From Aureimonas sp. Leaf427 (GTDB lineage Bacteria > Pseudomonadota > Alphaproteobacteria > Rhizobiales > Rhizobiaceae), in the NCBI RefSeq assembly GCF_001425485.1, contig NZ_LMQW01000051.1, positions 342,489-406,488 of the forward strand: a DNA stretch of 64,000 bases, given 5' to 3'. The notes under the pieces were generated by a model. The model saw only the letters and a list, made by a program, of their open reading frames with translations, was not told where the DNA came from and did no database searches. Shown here piece after piece: positions 29,642 through 36,821 of this stretch (positions within the stretch are counted from its first letter, which is position 1; every line of letters starts with the position of its first letter). Position numbers and translations under genes: made by a program.

Positions 29642-30043
29642 TCAGCTGTAGCCGAGGAGCGAAGCCGCGACATAGGCGAGGGGGCCGAGATTGGCGAGGA
29701 TCGCGCAGGCGACCGACAGCGAGCCGAGATCCTTGGCGTTTTTGGCGAAGGCCGACCATTCCGGCGAAACGCGGTCGACGATCAGCTCGATCGCGGTGTT
29801 CACGGCCTCGAAGGCCGCGAGCATCAGGAGGAGCCCGCCCTGTACCAGAAAGGCGGCAAGCGGCGCGTCGAGCACGGCCAGAAGCCCGAGAAGCAGGCCG
29901 CCGAAGAGGATCTCGTGGCGGAAGGCCGGCTCGCGCACGAGCCGCTTGAACCCGCCGAGCGAGTAGCCCGCGGCCTCCGCCAGATGGCGAAGCCCTGCAT
30001 GTTTCGGCGGCACGAAACCCGGCTCGGTCGAGGTGAGGGTCAT
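29642..30043 (-). CDS. dgkA: Diacylglycerol kinase DgkA
   Basis: The small inner-membrane kinase phosphorylates diacylglycerol to phosphatidate. The 133-residue protein shows the catalytic block EAVNTAIELIVDRVSPEW and AKNAKDLGSLSVA between three membrane helices, matching DgkA in size and order. Its ATG overlaps the stop of the eptA-like gene by four bases. EptA enzymes leave diacylglycerol when they take phosphoethanolamine from a phospholipid, so a translationally coupled kinase would recycle that by-product. Mobile mcr-3 genes show the same pairing. Confidence 0.92.
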   Translation of the reverse strand: MTLTSTEPGFVPPKHAGLRHLAEAAGYSLGGFKRLVREPAFRHEILFGGLLLGLLAVLDAPLAAFLVQGGLLLMLAAFEAVNTAIELIVDRVSPEWSAFAKNAKDLGSLSVACAILANLGPLAYVAASLLGYS

Positions 30044-31704
30044 CTCAGCACCTCGTGCGGCTCGGCGGGGTTGGCGGCGAGATGGGTGGAGCTCTGCCGC
30101 GAGCGGCACGGCGCGAAGGCGTCGAGGCCCGTCTGATAGACGCTCGTCACGACATCGGCCGTCCCGAGCACGGTGTGGAAGAGATTGTCGTGGGAGAGCG
30201 CCTCGCCCTTGCGCCCTTCGAGGCAGGCCGCCTGAAGGCCGGTGAGGGCCTCGTAGGGCTTGGAGAACCAGGCGATCATCGGCACATGCGTCTGCGTGGA
30301 GGGCGCGAGGAAGTAGGGCATGCCGTGCAGGTAGAGCCCGTTCTCACCGAGCGACTCGCCGTGGTCGGAGACATAGAGCATCGACGATGCCAGATCCTCG
30401 CGGCTTCCCAGGAGGTCGATCACCTCGGACAGAACGTGATCGGTGTAGAGGATCGTGTTGTCGTAGGCATTCACGATTTCCTCCCGCGTGCAGTCGGTGA
30501 ACTCGGCGCTCCGGCAGGCCGGCTGGAAGCGCTCGGCGGCTTGCGGGTAGCGCTCGTGATAGGCCGGTCCGTGGCTGCCCAGCTGGTGTAGCACGATCAC
30601 CGTGTCGCGGTGGATGTCGTCGAGCGCCAGGCGCAGGCGCTCGACCAGGATATCGTCGTGGCATTCGCCGCCCGCGCAGAAGCGCGGATCGTTGCTTGCC
30701 GGCAGGAACTCGTAGTCCCTGCGATCCGCCACATGCATCGAGCCCGTGTCGTTGTCGAACCAGCGCACGTCGAGGCCGGCATGGGCGAGCACGTCGGTCA
30801 GGTTCTCGACCGAGCGTCCCGCCTTGCTCGAATAGTTCGCCTTGGTGAGGTTGGAGAACATGCAGGGCACGGACACTGCCGTCGAGGTGCCGCAGCTCGT
30901 CACGTTCTGGAAGGAGACGACGTCGCGGGCGGCCAGCTCCGGCGTCGTGTCGCGCCGATAGCCGTTCAGCCCGAAGTTCATCGACCGCGCGGTCTCGCCG
31001 ACCACGACGACGGTCACGATCGGCTTCGCCGAGGCGGTGGCGATCGGGCCCCGCTTCGCGTCGGTTCCGAGCGGCGCGGCGACGATGTTGCGCTCGGCCA
31101 TGTCGCTGAGAGCCACTTTCACGCCCGCGACGATGGGCGCGGCGGGATGAAAGCTCGCCATGAGGTCGCCATGGCTGCGAAAGATCGAGGAGAAGCCGGG
31201 ATAGAAGGCGTAGACGATCGCCGCCGCCGCGATGAGGCTCGGAAAGATGAAGGCGCTGTGCCGCCTCACCTTCGCCCGGAAGGATCGGTGCTCGACGCGC
31301 ACGAGGGCGACGAGGACCGAAGGGAGCGCGCCGAAGAGGAGAAGATGGAGGAAGAAGCTGCCGGTCATGAGGTGGCCGGCTTCCGCCGGGGTGGTCAGGA
31401 CGACGTTGGTGATCATGTCGCGGTCGATGACGAGGCCGAACGTGTCGACGAAGTAGGAGGCGAGCGCCGAGACGGCGATCGCGAAGACGAGAAGCGGCTT
31501 CACCACATACTTCACCGAAAACGTCGTCAGGGCCGCGAAGCAGAGAAGGAAGAGGGCGAGGCCGAGGCCGACCAGCTGGACCTCGTGCCCGGCGAAATAG
31601 GCAAAGCCCTTGCGCCAGAACGTCTCGTTGGTGAGGAGGACGAGATAGGCGGAGACGATCGACACGAGCTGGATCGTGCCGAGACGCGGTCGGAACAGGC
31701 GCAT
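30040..31704 (-). CDS. eptA: EptA-like lipid A phosphoethanolamine transferase
   Basis: This inner-membrane enzyme transfers phosphoethanolamine to lipid A, lowering surface charge and polymyxin binding. The 554-residue protein has five N-terminal membrane helices (to about 180), then a sulfatase-fold periplasmic domain. Motifs are VVVGETARSMNFGLNGY (metal Glu), CGTSTAVSVPCMFSNL (nucleophile Thr), LHQLGSHGPAYHERYP and YVSDHGESLGENGLYLHG (metal Asp/His). Cys pairs in the periplasmic part match the family. ATG 31704 is divergent from a two-component system whose regulator probably controls it. Confidence 0.92.
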   Translation of the reverse strand: MRLFRPRLGTIQLVSIVSAYLVLLTNETFWRKGFAYFAGHEVQLVGLGLALFLLCFAALTTFSVKYVVKPLLVFAIAVSALASYFVDTFGLVIDRDMITNVVLTTPAEAGHLMTGSFFLHLLLFGALPSVLVALVRVEHRSFRAKVRRHSAFIFPSLIAAAAIVYAFYPGFSSIFRSHGDLMASFHPAAPIVAGVKVALSDMAERNIVAAPLGTDAKRGPIATASAKPIVTVVVVGETARSMNFGLNGYRRDTTPELAARDVVSFQNVTSCGTSTAVSVPCMFSNLTKANYSSKAGRSVENLTDVLAHAGLDVRWFDNDTGSMHVADRRDYEFLPASNDPRFCAGGECHDDILVERLRLALDDIHRDTVIVLHQLGSHGPAYHERYPQAAERFQPACRSAEFTDCTREEIVNAYDNTILYTDHVLSEVIDLLGSREDLASSMLYVSDHGESLGENGLYLHGMPYFLAPSTQTHVPMIAWFSKPYEALTGLQAACLEGRKGEALSHDNLFHTVLGTADVVTSVYQTGLDAFAPCRSRQSSTHLAANPAEPHEVLR

Positions 31705-31762
31705 GGGGGCCGCACAAGCTGGACGCCGGGACGCTCCGGCAGACGCATCTCCTATCGCGCCG

Positions 31763-31803
31763 GTCTCGGAGAGACGTCGCCGCGCCTATACGGTTTGGTA
31801 TAG
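31763..31803. promoter_or_regulatory. Inverted repeats in divergent eptA/two-component promoter
   Basis: Two short perfect inverted repeats lie in the 160-base divergent gap: GTCTC-gga-GAGAC (31763-31775) and CTATAC-ggtttg-GTATAG (31786-31803). The second could hold -10 hexamers on either strand or be the operator for the adjacent OmpR-type regulator. The role is inferred from position. Confidence 0.45.
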
Positions 31804-31865
31804 TCGTTCCGAACGCGCCCTCGTCCGTCCGGCAGGAGGGCGCCTCATCCGTGAAAGGACGCCCG

Positions 31866-32546
31866 TTGAAGGTTCTGCTGATCGAGGACGATGCCTCCAC
31901 CGCCTCCTTCGTGGCGACGGGCCTGCGGCAGGAGGGGCACGAAGCCGATCATGCTTCCAGCGGCCCGATCGGGCTCGAACTCGCCTTCACCCGGCATTAC
32001 GACGTCATGGTCGTGGACCGGATGCTGCCGGGGCTCGACGGATTGTCGCTGCTCCGGGCGCTCCGGGCCGGGGGAAACCGCGTGCCCGCCATTTTCCTGA
32101 CGGCGGTCAGCGGCGTGGACGACCGGGTCGAGGGCCTGGAGGCGGGTGCCGACGACTATCTTCTGAAGCCCTTCGCCTTTTCCGAGCTGATGGCGCGGCT
32201 GAACGCTCTCGCCCGCCGTGCGACGCCCGGCCGCCGGGAGGAGACCGTGCTGCGCGTCGGCGAACTGGAGATGAACCTCATCGCGCGCACCGTCTCGCGG
32301 TCCGGCCAGCCGATCGAGCTCCAGCCGCGCGAGTTTCGCCTGCTCGAATGCCTGATGCGCAACAAGGGCCGCGTCCTCACGCGCACCATGCTGCTCGAAC
32401 GGGTCTGGGAGTTTCACTTCGATCCGAAGACCAATGTGGTGGAAACGCATGTGAGCCGACTGCGCGCCAAGGTGGATCGTCCCTTCGGCGCGGAGATGAT
32501 CCGCACCGTGCGAGGCTCTGGATATTCGATCGATGCGGCTTCCTGA
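31866..32546 (+). CDS. OmpR/PmrA-type response regulator
   Basis: This 226-residue regulator has a receiver domain (MKVLLIEDDASTASFVATGL; acceptor Asp in MVVDRMLPGLDG; Lys in LLKPFAF) and an OmpR winged helix (ELQPREFRLLECLMRNKGRV, ETHVSRLRAKVDRPF). I chose TTG 31866, which gives the canonical KVLLIEDD start and has AAAGGA upstream; GTG 31851 with GGAGGG upstream would add five residues. It overlaps the kinase gene by 14 bases. Its position opposite eptA-dgkA points to control of lipid A modification. Confidence 0.9.
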   Translation: MKVLLIEDDASTASFVATGLRQEGHEADHASSGPIGLELAFTRHYDVMVVDRMLPGLDGLSLLRALRAGGNRVPAIFLTAVSGVDDRVEGLEAGADDYLLKPFAFSELMARLNALARRATPGRREETVLRVGELEMNLIARTVSRSGQPIELQPREFRLLECLMRNKGRVLTRTMLLERVWEFHFDPKTNVVETHVSRLRAKVDRPFGAEMIRTVRGSGYSIDAAS

Positions 32547-33927
32547 TCGCTTCCGCACGACCTCGTTCCGCCTTGCCGTCGGCTACGGCCTCCTCTTCGT
32601 CGCCTCCGTCCTCGTCATCATGGGCGTCACCTATGTCGCGACGCTCTCCCAGATGCGCGGCATCGTGCGGGCCTCGATCGCGGAGGACATGACGCTCTTC
32701 CGCCAGGCCTTTGCCGAGGGCGGCGATGCGACGCTGATCGAGGAGGTCGAGGAGCGGACGGAAAGCGCGGCCTCCGACCGTCATTTCCTGCTTCTGGCGG
32801 CCGACGGCGCCCGCCTCGGCGGCAACCTGCCGGCCGAGGCCTGGAAGCCCGGCTCGACGGTCCAGCCCTATCCCGTCGCGGGCGACGGCGCGGGCGCGGG
32901 CGCCGCCCCGTCGAGCCATTCGCGGCTCTATGCCGAAGGCGTGACGATGGGCGACAACCGGCTGCTCGTCGCCCGCCGCTCCGACATTCTCGACGATATC
33001 AGACGCATCCTCCTGTCCGCGCTCTTCTCGGGCTGCGTGGTGACGCTGATTCTCGCGCTCGTCGGCGGCTATCTCGTCGGCATCGGCCCCACCAAGCGCG
33101 TGGACGCGATCGCGGCGACGACGCGGGCGATCGTCGGCGGACGGCTGGACCTGCGCCTTCCCATCTCCCGCCGCGGCGACGAGCTCGACCGGCTCGCCTC
33201 CGACATCAACGACATGCTCGGCCGGATCGAGACGCTGGTGGACAGCCTCCGGCAGGTCTCGACCGACATCGCGCACGATCTTCGAACGCCGCTCGCCCGC
33301 CTGCGCCAAGGGCTGGAGCGGATCGGGGAGGCGCAGAACGGCGCAGCGCTGGAGAAGGCCGTCGATGCGGCTTTGGCCGAAAGCGACGCCATCGCGGCGG
33401 CCTTCGACGCGCTTCTGCGCATCGCCCAGATCGACGCGGGCGCCCGCAAATCGCGCTTCGCGCCGCTCGATCTCGCCGGCATTGCCGAGCGGATCGCGGA
33501 TGCCTATGGCGAGGTCGCCGTCGATGCCGGCCACCGGCTGCGCGCGAAGATCGAGCCCGGTCTCTTTATCGTCGGCGATGCCGATCTTCTGATCCAGGCG
33601 CTCGCCAACCTGGTCGAGAACGCCATCCATCATGTGCCCGCGCCTGGCGAGATCCGTCTCGTGGCTGCGCGCGAGGGCGGCGACATCGTGCTGGAGGTGG
33701 CGGACGACGGGCCGGGCATTCCCGAAGCGGAGCGCGAGAAGGTATTCCGCCGCCTCTACCGGCTGGACCGAAGCCGCGAGACGCCCGGAAACGGCCTCGG
33801 CCTCGCGCTCGTCGCGTCCATCGCCGAACTGCACGATGCCCGCCGCGAGGTCGGCGATGCCGATCCCGGCCTCAGCGTGCGTCTGCGTTTCCAGCCGGTC
33901 GCGGCGGTAGATGGACGATCCGTATAG
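32533..33927 (+). CDS. Sensor histidine kinase of the eptA-linked pair
   Basis: This 464-residue membrane kinase has helix 1 near residues 12-35, a periplasmic loop of about 130 residues, helix 2 near 160-182, HAMP (GPTKRVDAIAATTRAIVGG), HisKA with STDIAHDLRTPLARLRQGLE and an HATPase with NLVENAIHHVP, DDGPGIP and NGLGLALVASI. It is the cognate kinase of the overlapping regulator. By analogy with PmrB it may sense cationic peptides, metals or acid, but the loop shows no ExxE iron motif that I could identify. Confidence 0.92.
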   Translation: MRLPDRFRTTSFRLAVGYGLLFVASVLVIMGVTYVATLSQMRGIVRASIAEDMTLFRQAFAEGGDATLIEEVEERTESAASDRHFLLLAADGARLGGNLPAEAWKPGSTVQPYPVAGDGAGAGAAPSSHSRLYAEGVTMGDNRLLVARRSDILDDIRRILLSALFSGCVVTLILALVGGYLVGIGPTKRVDAIAATTRAIVGGRLDLRLPISRRGDELDRLASDINDMLGRIETLVDSLRQVSTDIAHDLRTPLARLRQGLERIGEAQNGAALEKAVDAALAESDAIAAAFDALLRIAQIDAGARKSRFAPLDLAGIAERIADAYGEVAVDAGHRLRAKIEPGLFIVGDADLLIQALANLVENAIHHVPAPGEIRLVAAREGGDIVLEVADDGPGIPEAEREKVFRRLYRLDRSRETPGNGLGLALVASIAELHDARREVGDADPGLSVRLRFQPVAAVDGRSV

Positions 33928-33997
33928 GCGGGATCATCCGGCCGAGATGTCCGGCGGCTAGGAGGCGAGGGAACGTCCCCTTGCGAAAGCCGCTCCC

Positions 33998-34537
33998 ATG
34001 AACGCCCTTCTTCAGGACCATGCGCCCGCCACCCGGACTCGGCCCCGCGGCTGGTCGCGTCTCCACGTCGTGCTGCACTGGCTGGTCGTCGTGCTGATCG
34101 CGGTCCAGTACGTCGATCGCGAATCGATGGAGACGCTGTTCGACGCGACCTTCGAGGGCCGGTCGATCCAGACCTTCGACATGGTGCTCGGCTGGACGCA
34201 TATCGCCGTGGGCTCGGCGATCCTCGGCGCCATGGCGATCCGCCTCGTCGACCGCATCGCCTGCGGCCGCCCGCCCCATGGAGCCGCCGAGCCCGGCTGG
34301 GCGCGCTGGCTCGCGAGCGCGACTCATGCGTTGCTCTACGTCGTCCTTCTCGCCATGCCGGCGCTCGGCCTCCTCGCCTGGATCACCGGAAGCGAGACGT
34401 CAGCCGATCTCCACACGCTGCTCTGGACGCCGCTTCTCGTTCTCATCGGGCTGCACGTCGCCGGGGCCCTCGCGCAATCGCTCTGGTTCCGATCGGGCGC
34501 GCTGGCTCAGATGACCTCTCTGCGCGGACGCTTCTGA
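33998..34537 (+). CDS. Cytochrome b561-type membrane protein
   Basis: This 179-residue, four-helix cytochrome b561 (bacterial CybB type) has candidate heme-binding His in LHVVLHWLVVVLI, LGWTHIAVGSA, ATHALLYVVLLAMP and GLHVAGALAQ. Such proteins oxidise ubiquinol and pass electrons to superoxide or to periplasmic partners. ATG 33998 lies 70 bases after the kinase stop. It may be read through from the two-component operon; there is no direct evidence of a shared role. Confidence 0.88.
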   Translation: MNALLQDHAPATRTRPRGWSRLHVVLHWLVVVLIAVQYVDRESMETLFDATFEGRSIQTFDMVLGWTHIAVGSAILGAMAIRLVDRIACGRPPHGAAEPGWARWLASATHALLYVVLLAMPALGLLAWITGSETSADLHTLLWTPLLVLIGLHVAGALAQSLWFRSGALAQMTSLRGRF

Positions 34538-34549
34538 GGCCTCGCGCCG

Positions 34550-35554
34550 TCAGCGCGTCGCGGTCTGGGTGGGCGCGGGCGGCGAATAGGGGTCGGCGAG
34601 CGCCGCGTCCGGTCGGCTGATCTGAACGGCGTCGGCCGAGGTCGTCTTGGCCAGCGCGTCCGCGCCGAGCCGTCCGAGGATCTCGCGGAACTGCGGATGC
34701 ATGCCGCCGTCCTGATAGGCCAGCTCGCTGCCCGCCTGACCGCTTTCCAGAAGCGCGCGAAGCTTGACCTCGTCCTTGGCCCGCCGCTCGGCCACCTCCG
34801 GCGCGGTGTTCGTCCGAAGGGCGGGGCAGGCAGCGTCGGGCTTCAGCTCGGCCGAGGCGACGACGGGCTTGGCGTCGAAGACGTAGCGTCCGCCGCAGGC
34901 GGCGACCTCCGGCTCGCGGCGCGTCACGTCGAAAATGTCGTAGCCGAGCTTCAGGTTCTTCCAGAAGGCATAGTTCGGATCGGAGCGGTGCCGCGCCATC
35001 TGCTCGGCCGTCATGCGGAACGGATAGGCCTGGACCTGGAAGTCCGACTGACCGAGCCCGAACGCTCGCATCGCTTCGTCGAAGACCTCCTCCACACCCT
35101 TGTCCGTCATCGCGAAGCAGCCGGCGGACGAGCAGGCGCCGTGCACCATCAGCGCATCGCCGCTATAGCCGAGCGCCGCCTCCAGCGGGTTCGGATAGCC
35201 GAGATTGAAGGACCGGTGATACTTGGAGTTCGGGTTCATCAGCGCGGGCGTCACGCGATAGAAGCCCTCCGGCGCCTGCCGGTCGCCGAGCGCCTTCTTC
35301 GGCCCGAGCTTGCCCGACCAGCGGCACATCGGATGCGTCTTCAGGAGCGCGTAGCGCCCGTCCGCCCCGCGTTTCCAGACCTCCAGCTCGCTCTCCTCCT
35401 TGAAGATCCGCACGAGGATCGAGCCCTGTGGCCGCACCTTCATGCTGGCCGCCGCCGGAACGAGCTTGTCGTAGGTGTCCTCCGTCATCGAGACGCAGCC
35501 GGACAGCGAGCCGAGAGCCAGAAGGGCGGCGAGGGCGAGGCGTCGAGGCAGCAT
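34550..35554 (-). CDS. L,D-transpeptidase-type (YafK-like) lipoprotein
   Basis: This 334-residue envelope protein starts MLPRRLALAALLALGSLSGC, a lipoprotein signal with lipobox LSGC. The YkuD-like domain (about 45-200) has the catalytic block MVHGACSSAGCFAM with His and Cys in the HGx(n)SxGC order. Related YafK/DpaA-type enzymes cut or form peptidoglycan-lipoprotein links. The C-terminal 100 residues are low complexity. ATG 35554 follows AAGGACG. It converges on cytochrome b561 with 12 bases between stops. Confidence 0.87.
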   Translation of the reverse strand: MLPRRLALAALLALGSLSGCVSMTEDTYDKLVPAAASMKVRPQGSILVRIFKEESELEVWKRGADGRYALLKTHPMCRWSGKLGPKKALGDRQAPEGFYRVTPALMNPNSKYHRSFNLGYPNPLEAALGYSGDALMVHGACSSAGCFAMTDKGVEEVFDEAMRAFGLGQSDFQVQAYPFRMTAEQMARHRSDPNYAFWKNLKLGYDIFDVTRREPEVAACGGRYVFDAKPVVASAELKPDAACPALRTNTAPEVAERRAKDEVKLRALLESGQAGSELAYQDGGMHPQFREILGRLGADALAKTTSADAVQISRPDAALADPYSPPAPTQTATR

Positions 35555-36022
35555 GCGCGAAACGTCCTTCGGATCGATGGCGGCTGAACAGGGCGGGCGA
35601 TCGGGACGCCCTTTATGCGACGGCACGCTGGAGCGGACATGGCCACGCCCGCATGTCGGTCCGGCGCCCTGTCGCGGCGACGGGAACCGGGCCTCTTCAA
35701 AGGCCGACAATCCGGCCATCTCATGGTGGAGCTCAGCCCCGCCGACCGTCCGAAAACGGGACAAAAACCGTCGTTAACCCTTTCTTAAGGAACCGACTCC
35801 CGCAGCCTGTCCCGCAATGCTACAACAATGAGGCAGAAGCAGTCCTGAACTGTGTCGAGAGCTTGACAGATGCCGAATACAACGATGCAGATCGATCGTC
35901 TTCGCCACGCCTGCCAAGCATTCGCCTCTGAAGCCGGCACCCCGCCGCAGATCTCGGTATCGAAGAACGAGCTGATCTAGTTCGCATACCGGGTCCGACA
36001 GGTGGAAAGAGGGCAGACAATC
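35555..36022. other. Divergent intergenic region, no gene seen
   Basis: This 468-base gap lies between two envelope genes read outward. It has a TTGACA hexamer near 35861 but no convincing paired -10. No open frame here shows coding character, and no repeats were noticed. Confidence 0.5.
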
Positions 36023-36622
36023 GTGCGAAATGTCGTTCAATACCTTGCAGTTCTGGCTTTCGTCGCGACGATCTTCGCGGGAACCTCCGGTGCTCTGGCC
36101 GGCTCGTTCATGCCGACCACCGGTGCCGCGAGCCAGCCGGTCGGGCATTTCGACTTCTGCAAACGCTATCCGAGCGAGTGCCGCGCGAACGCCCGCCGGG
36201 CCGTCGTCAAGCTGACCGACATCGCCTGGAAGCGCATGATGGCCGTCAACGAGGTCGTTAACGGCTCGATCTCGCCCCGCACCGACGAGGACATGTACGG
36301 CCTTCCCGAGGTCTGGTCCTACCCGACCAGCGAGGGCGACTGCGAGGACTACGTCCTCGAGAAGCAGCGCGAACTCGAGAAGGCCGGTCTGCCCGCCTCC
36401 GCCCTCCTCATCACCGTTGTCCGGCAGGTGAACGGCAGCGGCCACGCCGTGCTCACCGTGCGCACCGACAAGGGCGACGTGATCCTCGACAATCTCGACG
36501 ACCGCATCCTGCCCTGGGACGAGACGCCCTACACCTACGTGAAGCGCCAGTCCGACTCCAATGCCGGCCGTTGGGTCGGAATCGAGGACAACCGCGACGT
36601 GCTCGTCGGCAGCCTGCAGTAG
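36023..36622 (+). CDS. BTLCP-family transglutaminase-like cysteine protease
   Basis: This 199-residue exported protein has a signal peptide (MRNVVQYLAVLAFVATIFAG, cleavage near ALAGS) and the PF06035 catalytic triad: Cys in SEGDCEDYVLEKQ, His in GSGHAVLTV and Asp in ILDNLDDRIL. The family includes LapG, which releases surface adhesins and is controlled by a GGDEF-EAL receptor. GTG 36023 was chosen (AGAGGG upstream); GTG 36002 is also in frame. The downstream MHYT-GGDEF-EAL gene is on the same strand, 200 bases away. Several BTLCP copies per genome are usual in rhizobia, so a LapG role is only possible. Confidence 0.88.
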   Translation: MRNVVQYLAVLAFVATIFAGTSGALAGSFMPTTGAASQPVGHFDFCKRYPSECRANARRAVVKLTDIAWKRMMAVNEVVNGSISPRTDEDMYGLPEVWSYPTSEGDCEDYVLEKQRELEKAGLPASALLITVVRQVNGSGHAVLTVRTDKGDVILDNLDDRILPWDETPYTYVKRQSDSNAGRWVGIEDNRDVLVGSLQ

Positions 36623-36821
36623 GATCGGACCCCCGCGTTCATCCAGCTATCGCGGGGAGCGGGCGAAAGGCTCCTCCGAGCCTTCCTCCGGACGACCTCA
36701 CCGATCCGTGAACGCCTTGATAAGGCGGCAACATCCGGCAGAACGCCTCCGAGCGCTCGGTTGCCAAATGTTCACTATCTCCTTTTGCCAAATGGTGAGG
36801 GAAATCGAGTGATAAGCCGGC

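Noticed and set aside
33966..33996. GGAAC-N16-CGCT upstream of cytochrome b561
   Set aside because: One mismatch in the -10 and the predicted start would fall at or after the ATG, so it is not a usable EcfG promoter as placed.
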